A stretch of DNA of 64,000 nucleotides from Eubacterium barkeri (lineage in GTDB: Bacteria; Bacillota; Clostridia; Eubacteriales; Eubacteriaceae), in contig NZ_FNOU01000003.1 of assembly GCF_900107125.1 (NCBI RefSeq), positions 1-64,000 on the forward strand, read 5' to 3'. Below are positions 45,202 through 52,447 of the stretch, piece after piece. The translations under genes were made by a program, and so were the position numbers. The notes beneath the pieces are model-generated. The model was not told the origin of the DNA. It made no database searches and saw only the letters and a program-made list of their open reading frames with translations. Position 1 is the stretch's first letter. Every line of letters starts with the position of its first letter.

Positions 45202-45529
45202 CCTCCACTACGCCACGCAGTCGCGCAGAGACTTGGATGAAATATGGAACTACATCGAAAACGAGCTTCAAAATCCGTCTGCCGCAAAACGCACCGTCGA
45301 TCACATTTTAGATGATGTCGACCAGTTGGCAGACTTTGCGGAGATTGGAGCACCATTGTCCTCGATTGCCAGCGTGAAGAGCGATTACCGCTTTCTTGTG
45401 ACTGGAAATTATCTCACGTTTTATCGTGTGTATGGCAGCGAGGTTTATGTGGATCGCGTCCTGTATGGCCGCCGGGATTATCTGCGCATCCTGTTCGACG
45501 ATGTGTTGGAAGAAGAAACAAACGAATAA
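45191..45529 (+). CDS. RelE/ParE family toxin
   Basis: A 112-residue protein with the RelE/ParE fold pattern: HYATQSRRDLDEIWNYIENELQNPSAAKRTVDHILDDVDQL, then YRFLVTGNYLTFYRVYGSEVYVDRVLYGRRDYLRILF. ParE-type toxins poison gyrase and RelE-type toxins cut mRNA; sequence alone does not decide. The C-terminal DRVLYGRRDY is typical. The start overlaps the antitoxin gene, so the two are translationally coupled. A terminator follows. Confidence 0.92.
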   Translation: MKHNLHYATQSRRDLDEIWNYIENELQNPSAAKRTVDHILDDVDQLADFAEIGAPLSSIASVKSDYRFLVTGNYLTFYRVYGSEVYVDRVLYGRRDYLRILFDDVLEEETNE

Positions 45530-45553
45530 CATTTGTCGTGGAAATCCACTGTT

Positions 45554-45590
45554 AAAAAAGGGTGGCAGTGCTAAGCACCGTCACCCTTTT
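45554..45590 (+). terminator. Terminator of the toxin-antitoxin operon
   Basis: AAGGGTG with inner GTGC, loop taa, GCAC and CACCCTT arms ends in TTTT, 24 bases after the toxin stop. Confidence 0.85.
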
Positions 45591-45799
45591 CCATTTTCGT
45601 CCCTTATTTTAGCCGTTTCTCTTTGCACAGCAATAATTGTGCTCTGTTCTGCTGCCAATACGGGTCTCAATCCAAAGAGCCCCACTGCCGGTGCTTCAAC
45701 CACCGTGGCATTGTCCGTCCCTCCCCTCCAATTGATGCGTATTCATTCACTATAACGGATAACGATATTTAAAGTGGTGTAAAGCATTGTATTTAAGGC
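45591..45799. other. Intergenic stretch without a convincing gene
   Basis: Both strands are partly open here, but no frame combines a start, a ribosome site and recognisable sequence. It marks the step from normal composition to the A+T-rich block that begins at 45800. Confidence 0.5.
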
Positions 45800-47080
45800 T
45801 TATCTTTTTATGGTAAAGCTTCCTACATGATACGCCTTTTCACCAGATTCTGTATCAAAATGTATATCCAAATCCTTATCATAAAATGTTACTCGATCTT
45901 TATTTATATCAAACATCATATTAAGCTCACGATTGATATAAGCGGTTGAACCATTCGCTTCCCGTATTAAATCTAAATCAAAATCAACATATTGGGCTAT
46001 TTCACCATTTTGATCAAATACTATTCCCAAATCATTATCACTAACCGAACAGCCTGGGGTTCTTGCTCGTGCAAATTTCATTGCATATTCTCTTTTTTCT
46101 TTTTCTTGCATTTCAACTTGTTTCTGAGCAACCTCATATTCACGTAAACCAGTAAAAGTACTTTTTCCCATTGATTCGCCTACAGATTGTTGTGTGTAAA
46201 TATTTTGCTTTGCTGGCATTGCTTTTGAATCAAAAGCGATTAGTTCTTCCGCCGATTCTAATATTTCATAAGCCTCATTATTACCTAAGTTTATAGCCTG
46301 TATTAACCATTTTTGCGCCTTAAAATAGTTTTTTTTGCACCCCTCGCCTTTGATATACATCTTCGCCGCATCTATACACGCTGGTGAATATCCTTGCGTT
46401 GCTGCTCTAGTATAATAATTTAAGGCCTTTTGATAATCCATCTCACATCCCTCCCCATCATAACACATGATTCCTGCAAGATAAGATGAAATAGCATCTC
46501 CCATTTCAGCAGACTTAGAAATGTAACGATACGATTCTTCAGGATTGTATCTTGAATCAGTATTATCATAATAAAGAATGCCAAGCAATCGATAGGCTTC
46601 CGCATTTTTCTGTTTTGCAGCCTTTTCATAATAGAAAATGGATTTATCAATATTTTTTTGAACATAAAGACCTTTATGATACATATTCCCTAATGCAATA
46701 TATGAATTGCAGTACTCACTTTGAGCGCCTTTAGAAAATAAGTGGAAGGCTTTTTCTAGATTCTGAGGAACACTGTTACCATAAAAATAAAGACACCCCA
46801 ACTCATGGATTGCAGGAGGAAATTCATTTTTTGCCGATTCCTCTAAATACTGAAAATATTTCTTTTCGTCCTTTACTATAGAATGGTAAACTTTCGACAA
46901 AAGATATTGTGCATAACTATTCCTACTTGCAGCCATCGTTAAAAAATTAAGTCCTTTTGAAAACTTACGTTTATCCTCAACATCCTCACAAAATATACAT
47001 CCTACGATGATTTGGCTTTCAATATGTCCAGTTTTTGCGGCCTTTATTCTCTCCCGAGTAATTGAATTTACCATCATCAT
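45800..47080 (-). CDS. Sel1-repeat protein with unrecognised C-terminal domain
   Basis: A 426-residue protein, cytoplasmic by the absence of a signal. From about residue 10 to 275 it is built of Sel1-like helical repeats (ALGNMYHKGLYVQKNIDKSI, LLGILYYDNTDSRYNPEESY, LAGIMCYDGEGCEMDYQKAL), a scaffold for protein contacts. A coiled stretch (about 305-330) leads to a C-terminal region repeating short beta-like units (DLGIVFDQNGEI, ELNMMFDINKDRV, DLDIHFDTESGEK), which I do not recognise. The ATG follows aaggag by 5 bases. It is the last gene of an A+T-rich same-strand block. Confidence 0.85.
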   Translation of the reverse strand: MMMVNSITRERIKAAKTGHIESQIIVGCIFCEDVEDKRKFSKGLNFLTMAASRNSYAQYLLSKVYHSIVKDEKKYFQYLEESAKNEFPPAIHELGCLYFYGNSVPQNLEKAFHLFSKGAQSEYCNSYIALGNMYHKGLYVQKNIDKSIFYYEKAAKQKNAEAYRLLGILYYDNTDSRYNPEESYRYISKSAEMGDAISSYLAGIMCYDGEGCEMDYQKALNYYTRAATQGYSPACIDAAKMYIKGEGCKKNYFKAQKWLIQAINLGNNEAYEILESAEELIAFDSKAMPAKQNIYTQQSVGESMGKSTFTGLREYEVAQKQVEMQEKEKREYAMKFARARTPGCSVSDNDLGIVFDQNGEIAQYVDFDLDLIREANGSTAYINRELNMMFDINKDRVTFYDKDLDIHFDTESGEKAYHVGSFTIKR

Positions 47081-47089
47081 TCTTTCTCC

Positions 47090-47872
47090 TTAAAGCTGAG
47101 GTTGATCATCCACCCAATATCCAGCAAAACTTGTATTATCTGCATATCGACAATAACCTAGACCATGTCTTAGACCATGTAGCCATTCACCCCAATAGAC
47201 ACCATCTGTATACCAATTCGTACCAACTCCGTGCAACATATTATCCATGTAAGTTCCATCACAACGTGTTCCATCAGGAAAAAGGCTTATACCTTCATTC
47301 TTCAACTGATTCTGAAATGTTCCAAGAAATCTTGATCCATTCGCCCAAATATATACGCCACGCACAAACTCCCCATCTTCAAAACTACCTTCGAAATAAT
47401 CTCCATTTTCAAAAATACGAAAACCATTTCCGCAATGAAATTCATCACAGGAACCATCTTTAAAATAGGTATCTCCCAAATTACCAACAGCTGGACTGAA
47501 ATTAGCCAAAAATTGGTATCTATCCCACGCTTTCTCCTCTGCTTCTCGAATGGTTTGTGTTACCTCATGATCAACGAGCAATGCGTCGGAGGCAATTGCT
47601 CCCGTTGTAGCATCTACCAAACCAGACGTAAGATTAGCCATGCCATATCCAAAATTACCAGTACCCATACTAAAAACACCTAAAAAAGCATTTCCGAGTC
47701 CCTTTGCAACTTTACCCTTTTTGACATTCTTAATACTTTTTTTGCCATATGCAAACTTGGAATAAACGATTGGTTTCTTAGGAATTTCCGAAAGACATTC
47801 GCGGTTATTGACAAAATCCAACTGTGGAACCACACCGTGTTTTTTTCTATACTCTTCATCATGATAATTCAT
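47090..47872 (-). CDS. MORN-repeat protein with glycine-zipper-like region
   Basis: A 260-residue protein. Residues 1-40 are hydrophilic. Residues about 55-105 are Gly/Ala-rich and moderately hydrophobic (KGLGNAFLGVFSMGTGNFGYGMANLTSG), like a membrane-active glycine zipper. The rest has MORN-like repeats (GNGFRIFENGDYFEGSF, GVYIWANGSRFLGTF, GVGTNWYTDGVYWGEW, GLGYCRYADNTSFAGYW), which in other proteins bind lipids or act as scaffolds. The ATG follows ggtggag. It lies between two Sel1-repeat genes, so a joint complex is plausible. Function unknown. Confidence 0.8.
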   Translation of the reverse strand: MNYHDEEYRKKHGVVPQLDFVNNRECLSEIPKKPIVYSKFAYGKKSIKNVKKGKVAKGLGNAFLGVFSMGTGNFGYGMANLTSGLVDATTGAIASDALLVDHEVTQTIREAEEKAWDRYQFLANFSPAVGNLGDTYFKDGSCDEFHCGNGFRIFENGDYFEGSFEDGEFVRGVYIWANGSRFLGTFQNQLKNEGISLFPDGTRCDGTYMDNMLHGVGTNWYTDGVYWGEWLHGLRHGLGYCRYADNTSFAGYWVDDQPQL

Positions 47873-47885
47873 AAGACTCCACCTC

Positions 47886-48503
47886 TTACTTTAATTTTAC
47901 TCCATTCGCATCAGCCGGAATATCCCCAATAGCAATCCGAATCAAATCAATCAAAGCCCAAAGATATGATACACCCGTCCAGCACAATAATAACTGAATG
48001 ATTCCACTCTTAATATTGCCAAGATAAAAATTGTGTATTCCAAACCCACCTAAAAATAAAGCCAATAAAATTGCAACAACCTTACTTTTCGGTTTATTAT
48101 TCGATTGATTATAACTCTGTTGATTTAAATCCAGAGTCGGCGGTTTAGGTGGAACATATTCCGTCTGCTGACATTGCGTTTCTTTAGCCACTTGTTCACT
48201 GGTATCCAATGCAACTAATTTGTTTACTGCATTTTGATACCCAAGATTTGCTGCTTTTTGGTAGAATTGTCGCGCTTTAATCAAATCTAGCTCTGCACCT
48301 GTTCCCGTTTCATAAGCTCTACCCAATCTAAAATTAGCCAATCCACTACCATTATCTGCCGCCAAACGAAAAAACTGCATTGCTTTTTCAATATCTTTAG
48401 GTTCGTTAATACCCTTATAATATGAGATAGCAACCTCTTCTTGTGCTGAAACATCACCGTTCTCCGCCAATTTAATTACTTCTTCAAAATCACTCACACT
48501 CAC
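47886..48503 (-). CDS. Sel1-repeat protein with C-terminal TM2 domain
   Basis: A 205-residue membrane protein. Two Sel1-like repeats (residues about 5-95) are joined by a Pro/Asn/Gln-rich linker to a TM2 domain: KSKVVAILLALFLGGFGIHNFYLGNIKSGIIQLLLCWTG, then YLWALIDLIRI. TM2 proteins form a helix-turn-helix hairpin in the membrane. The Sel1 part would face the cytoplasm and could recruit the soluble Sel1 or MORN proteins encoded next door. The start is uncertain: GTG at 48503 or GTG at 48497, both near agagagg. Confidence 0.82.
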   Translation of the reverse strand: MSVSDFEEVIKLAENGDVSAQEEVAISYYKGINEPKDIEKAMQFFRLAADNGSGLANFRLGRAYETGTGAELDLIKARQFYQKAANLGYQNAVNKLVALDTSEQVAKETQCQQTEYVPPKPPTLDLNQQSYNQSNNKPKSKVVAILLALFLGGFGIHNFYLGNIKSGIIQLLLCWTGVSYLWALIDLIRIAIGDIPADANGVKLK

Positions 48504-48524
48504 TTACCTCTCTCTCAATTTTAT

Positions 48525-49961
48525 CTATTCTCTCCCCGCTGCACATTCTATATCTTTAATACTTAGATGGCCATTTTCCAAAACCTTAATTGTGATTGTT
48601 TCTGAACACTCGGAATAAACGGCCTTTTGTGCTTCTCTGGATAATTGATGATCAAGAACTTCATATAATTCTAAAACACCACTATTTCCATCGACTGATG
48701 CAATACGATATTTATAAGTCATCCCACTCGCTCCAGTTTGTCCAAACCCCATTTCCTCTTCTGGCTGATTTATCGTAAAGACCTCGTCTGGGTTTCCATT
48801 GACCGCATGCCAAATCCCCTGGATGTTTTGAATATATTTAGATCTTATTTCTTCCTCTGATGAACCTGTCTTTGGTGTTGAAACGGTCGTTGGTTTCGAA
48901 TCTGCAATACTCTCAGGAACGATTTTCAAGACATAATCATCCTCACCCGGAAAGATACAATAGACTTCATTCTGAGCAATCCCTATCCATTGCATTTTCA
49001 TATATGGAAAAGCATCCTTATTTTCCAGATTAAAATCCTTCGCCTCCCATTCCATCAACACTTCATCCTTTTTATCTGATATATCTTCTCCACGATACAG
49101 CCGAGCCGTCACAATTCCATCCGACAAATCTCCCCTGTAAATAGTCCCATCTGAAACTGCAGCTCCAATAAGATGATTTGAGAATTTGCGACTGCTGCCA
49201 TCCTCTAGAGAGTAAATCACCATATCTTTTTCTATATAATGCTCTTCCGGTTTATACATAAAAAGATAATACAAGTTGTTTTCATCGCAAAACATACTGT
49301 CTATTCTTGATTGATGATCTTGTACAAACTTCTTGTTTTTCCCATTTAAATCCATCTGATATATTCCATTGCCATCTTCTTGTTCTGAATCATAAAAAGA
49401 GTAATATATTTTCCCATTTTCATAACTAAAAGCATTGGTTTTACCCGTATCAGTTAGTTTTTTTTCGTTGGATCCATCATTTGATATTTTATGAATATTC
49501 TGATCCTCCATAACCCAAAAATAGATTGAATCACCAATGACATATAAATTTGATATTGTGGATTTAGGCTCGAAGATTTTTTGTGCATCACTTCCATCTA
49601 AATTCATTCTATAAATACCATTGTCAGATTTATCCATTATATTGGCATTTTGTTTAAGGAAAAAGTAAACTTGATCTTCTAAAATATTGAGGCCTGATAT
49701 TTTAGCGTATTCCAGATTACTTTCTAATGGATAAATAACTTTTTCCTGCGATTCGCTCCGTTCAACAATCCCAACTTTTTGCTTGAAGTAATATGCTCTC
49801 CCATTGTAATCAGCTACAATCCCACCATTACTTAAATTTGAAGTTGCATTGTCCATTTGTAATATAGGATATTCCTGGCTATTCTCGTTAGTTAAACATC
49901 CGGATAAAATTATAGCTATTAATAAAACGAACATAATTATTACAATAATATTTTTTTTCAT
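48525..49961 (-). CDS. Lipoprotein with DUF5050-like propeller repeats
   Basis: A 478-residue lipoprotein. Signal sequence MKKNIIVIIMFVLLIAIILS with lipobox LSGC. The middle (about residues 45-370) repeats units such as GIYRMNLDGSDAQKIF, NIHKISNDGSNEKKLT and GIYQMDLNGKNKKFVQ, the beta-propeller-like pattern of DUF5050. A linker rich in Thr/Ser leads to a C-terminal beta domain (IQGIWHAVNGNPDEVFTINQ). It is anchored outside the cell membrane. The ATG follows ggagg. It lies 2 bases after the smaller lipoprotein gene. Function unknown. Confidence 0.85.
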   Translation of the reverse strand: MKKNIIVIIMFVLLIAIILSGCLTNENSQEYPILQMDNATSNLSNGGIVADYNGRAYYFKQKVGIVERSESQEKVIYPLESNLEYAKISGLNILEDQVYFFLKQNANIMDKSDNGIYRMNLDGSDAQKIFEPKSTISNLYVIGDSIYFWVMEDQNIHKISNDGSNEKKLTDTGKTNAFSYENGKIYYSFYDSEQEDGNGIYQMDLNGKNKKFVQDHQSRIDSMFCDENNLYYLFMYKPEEHYIEKDMVIYSLEDGSSRKFSNHLIGAAVSDGTIYRGDLSDGIVTARLYRGEDISDKKDEVLMEWEAKDFNLENKDAFPYMKMQWIGIAQNEVYCIFPGEDDYVLKIVPESIADSKPTTVSTPKTGSSEEEIRSKYIQNIQGIWHAVNGNPDEVFTINQPEEEMGFGQTGASGMTYKYRIASVDGNSGVLELYEVLDHQLSREAQKAVYSECSETITIKVLENGHLSIKDIECAAGRE

Positions 49962-49963
49962 AA

Positions 49964-50329
49964 TTATTCCTCCGTTTTTGTAAATACAAATGTTTCACTA
50001 TAACCACTGTCCACCGTGCGAATTAAAGTTAATGTATCCCCTTCTAATTTATATTTATATGTTAAAATTTGTCCAAAATTATCTTTAAATGATATTTTAT
50101 TGTTTTCTAGTAATTCATATCTTGAAATTATTGTCCCTCCAAAATCTTGATAAAATCCATTAAACCGCAGCAGGTTGCATTCTGTTTCATTAATGAATTC
50201 AACATAATCTCGTTTATCCTCTGTGCTCATCCATTTCCCAATAATGTTTTCTGAATCATTTTTTCCACACGCACAGAGTGCCAACACAGCAACCAAAACA
50301 ACCCCAACAAACAACACTTTTCTTTTCAT
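49964..50329 (-). CDS. Small lipoprotein, lipocalin-like C-terminal domain
   Basis: A 121-residue lipoprotein: MKRKVLFVGVVLVAVLALCAC signal with a lipobox Cys, then a domain starting IIGKWMSTEDKRDYVEFIN and ending LEGDTLTLIRTVDSGYSETFVFTK. This resembles the small beta-barrel DUF5640/lipocalin-like domains common in Clostridia. The ATG at 50329 has aggagag 8 bases upstream; the frame is open 19 codons further into the XRE-gene end. The C-terminal domain of the neighbouring lipoprotein has a similar GIWHAVNG start, suggesting a shared fold. Confidence 0.78.
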   Translation of the reverse strand: MKRKVLFVGVVLVAVLALCACGKNDSENIIGKWMSTEDKRDYVEFINETECNLLRFNGFYQDFGGTIISRYELLENNKISFKDNFGQILTYKYKLEGDTLTLIRTVDSGYSETFVFTKTEE

Positions 50330-50360
50330 GTTACACGCTCTCCTATTATTCATAATATTT

Positions 50361-51782
50361 TCATTTATATTTCTCCAACAAAGCATCCATGGCCGCTAAG
50401 GTTTCTTCCTTTGACAGGACCAAATCGCTCGTTGGCAAATATCGGTAAAAATCCCGGAAGGCTTCCACACAGCTGGGTTCCCGAATCCATATAAATTTTA
50501 AAAATGGGGCCGCTTTCTTGGTCTGCCGTATTTCTACGCCTTGGTCCTTGGAATAGACAACCTCGGCATCCACCGCAAGGCGGAGTTTTTTGGGGTTAAG
50601 GGCATGGTAGCGAATTTTTTCATCCCCCTCTATAAAATCTCTGTACTTCTTTAAAATGATATAACGCTGTTCCGGGGTAAAGGCATGCATATAATAGGGT
50701 GAGATGCTTGGAATCATACCATCCATCATAAATTGTTCCAGCCGGTCCAGATGGAAGAATGAATCGGGATGGCTGTCCTCGCTCTGGCGCTGATGATAAA
50801 GTTTCAGGACCGTATTCACAATGTATGCCCGTCCGTCAATGTCATTGACGACGGATTCGACCATTTCATCCGTCACCACCGCAGAAATACATGGAATCCC
50901 TTCAATTAAGCTGACATTGTCACCATAATCACAAATATTGTCAATGTTATCGACAAACTCAATGAGGGGTTCTGATTCATCCATCATCACGGTGATGATA
51001 CTATTGTACAGATCGTACATTTCACCCTGGGGGTAGTACAGTGCAGTGTTTAAATCTGCCGCAATGGCCAATACGCCTGTATCATTTTTGACATAATAGG
51101 GAAAGGAAGGGAGTTCCGGTTTTTCCGGGTATTCCAAATAATGAAAAAACGCATCAAATTCCCTGTTTTCAACCAGGGAGAAGTTGATGGCATAGGATAA
51201 GAGCTTTAAATTACGGGCTGCCGAAGCCACGTCATTGTACTCTTTTTCCAGACCAATCATCTGGGTGAGATGGATGCCTTCACTCTCCTCTGCGGACCAG
51301 AGATGATAGATGATGCCGTAGTATTCTTTTGCCCATTCCGGAAGCTTGACAAAAAGCTGCTGCTCCTTCGGGGCATCGCAAATCATCCGAATGAGATAGG
51401 ATTTGATTTGGTTACTATCCTTAATAATCCGGTTTTGCCCCAGATTAATGTCACGCTTCTTTTCTTTGCGTAGCTGGACGATATCCAGGGCATCAAATTC
51501 GTGGCAAAGACAGGCGATGACCTCCATGACGGCCTGACGCCTTAGATATAACGCTTCTCCCATACGGGAACGCGCTGCTAGTTGCAGAAGTTCTTCTGTT
51601 TCACCATGGGTCAGCATCATCGCTTTGGATAGTTTTTTGATAAAGTCATCGCTGGGAATTTTATCGCCCTGCTGGCTTTTATGAATCATTGGACGGTTGA
51701 GTCCAGCTTTTTTGGCCAGATTATACACCGTCATCCCGGTTCCTTCGATTTTCCTTTTTAGGGCTTCGCTGAATATCGTCAT
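50361..51782 (-). CDS. XRE-type helix-turn-helix regulator with large C-terminal domain
   Basis: A 473-residue protein. The N-terminal region (residues 1-65: EALKRKIEGTGMTVYNLAKKAGLNRPMIHKSQQGDKIPSDDFIKKLSKAM) is an XRE-type helix-turn-helix. The remaining 400 residues are soluble, acidic and unrecognised. The ATG has only a weak site. It is the first gene of the A+T-rich same-strand block and 31 bases upstream of the small lipoprotein, so it probably controls that block. Its own composition is closer to the rest of the chromosome. Direct repeats at its promoter may be its operator. Confidence 0.8.
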   Translation of the reverse strand: MTIFSEALKRKIEGTGMTVYNLAKKAGLNRPMIHKSQQGDKIPSDDFIKKLSKAMMLTHGETEELLQLAARSRMGEALYLRRQAVMEVIACLCHEFDALDIVQLRKEKKRDINLGQNRIIKDSNQIKSYLIRMICDAPKEQQLFVKLPEWAKEYYGIIYHLWSAEESEGIHLTQMIGLEKEYNDVASAARNLKLLSYAINFSLVENREFDAFFHYLEYPEKPELPSFPYYVKNDTGVLAIAADLNTALYYPQGEMYDLYNSIITVMMDESEPLIEFVDNIDNICDYGDNVSLIEGIPCISAVVTDEMVESVVNDIDGRAYIVNTVLKLYHQRQSEDSHPDSFFHLDRLEQFMMDGMIPSISPYYMHAFTPEQRYIILKKYRDFIEGDEKIRYHALNPKKLRLAVDAEVVYSKDQGVEIRQTKKAAPFLKFIWIREPSCVEAFRDFYRYLPTSDLVLSKEETLAAMDALLEKYK

Positions 51783-51828
51783 TTTCTATTCTCTCTTTAT
51801 GTTTTCTTAATCATATTTCAGTTTCAGA

Positions 51829-51858
51829 ATTATATCAAGGTGTTCCTCATTGTGTTCC
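51829..51858 (-). promoter_or_regulatory. Promoter with tandem repeats upstream of the XRE gene
   Basis: TATAAT (51829-51834, minus) has no good -35. Instead two GGAACAC copies (minus; 51840-51846 and 51852-51858) lie 12 bases apart in the -35 region, a spacing close to one helical turn. An autoregulatory operator is likely. Confidence 0.5.
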
Positions 51859-51879
51859 CCATTATATAATCATTTATGC

Positions 51880-51916
51880 AAAAAAACACCGCTAAAATTT
51901 CTTTTAGGGTGCTTTT
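51880..51916 (-). terminator. Terminator of the thioredoxin-fold gene
   Basis: AAAAGCACCCTAAAA and TTTTAGCGGTGTTTTTTT on the minus strand form a hairpin around gaaa with a long T run, 25 bases after the stop. Confidence 0.88.
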
Positions 51917-51940
51917 GGTAAGTCGCATTGTTTTTTATTA

Positions 51941-52273
51941 TTATATGCCCAAGGCCGTTTTTAGAAGCTCCTCTAAATCACAGCTCGTTCCATCCTCGCC
52001 GCATAAAATCAACCGACCATTGCAGAGCACTGCCGGTGGCGTGATGATGCCATAAACCTCCAAAAGTTTGGGATCATCCTGGCATTTCGCCGGTTCAGCA
52101 TCAAGCTGGACCAGGGCCTGCTGCACCACCTGGCATAACCGGTCGTAGGGCGCACTGGGCCGCCCCAGAACCAACACACCGTTTACCCCTTTCTGTCGCT
52201 CTCGGGCGTCCAGGGAAACGCCACAGCAGGTACGGGCAAAGGTTACGGGCTTCTTTCTTTTTTCTGATGGCAT
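51941..52273 (-). CDS. Thioredoxin-fold-like small protein lacking the CxxC motif
   Basis: A 110-residue protein. From VLVLGRPSAPYDRLCQVVQQAL through DPKLLEVYGIITPPAVLCNGRLIL to the final helix it follows the plan of small thioredoxin-like (thioredoxin_3) proteins, including the cis-Pro segment TPPAVL. The usual CPKC-type active site after the first strand is replaced by RPSAPYDRL. Five cysteines lie elsewhere, including an adjacent pair near the N-terminus (TCCG). A redox role is therefore uncertain. The ATG follows ggagg by 7 bases. It is a single gene between two terminators. Confidence 0.65.
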   Translation of the reverse strand: MPSEKRKKPVTFARTCCGVSLDARERQKGVNGVLVLGRPSAPYDRLCQVVQQALVQLDAEPAKCQDDPKLLEVYGIITPPAVLCNGRLILCGEDGTSCDLEELLKTALGI

Positions 52274-52373
52274 GGGGAGACCTCCTTAGTTTTTATTGGT
52301 ATGATTATCATATCAATATTATGGAATAATGCAAGGGGAAGTCATCAAATTAATTCTTATTTTTGAATTTATG

Positions 52374-52410
52374 AAAACAGCACCACCCGGATCCTCTCCA
52401 GGTGGTGCTG
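52374..52410 (-). terminator. Terminator of rnj
   Basis: Perfect 10-bp arms CAGCACCACC (52378-52387) and GGTGGTGCTG (52401-52410) are followed by TTTTC on the minus strand, 38 bases after the stop. Confidence 0.88.
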
Positions 52411-52447
52411 CATCATTCATCAATTCTATTCGTTTTTTCTTTTAGTC

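Noticed and set aside
45591-45799. Minus-strand open frame next to the toxin-antitoxin terminator
   Set aside because: It reads plausibly for about 45 codons but has no start codon with a ribosome site and no recognisable family.
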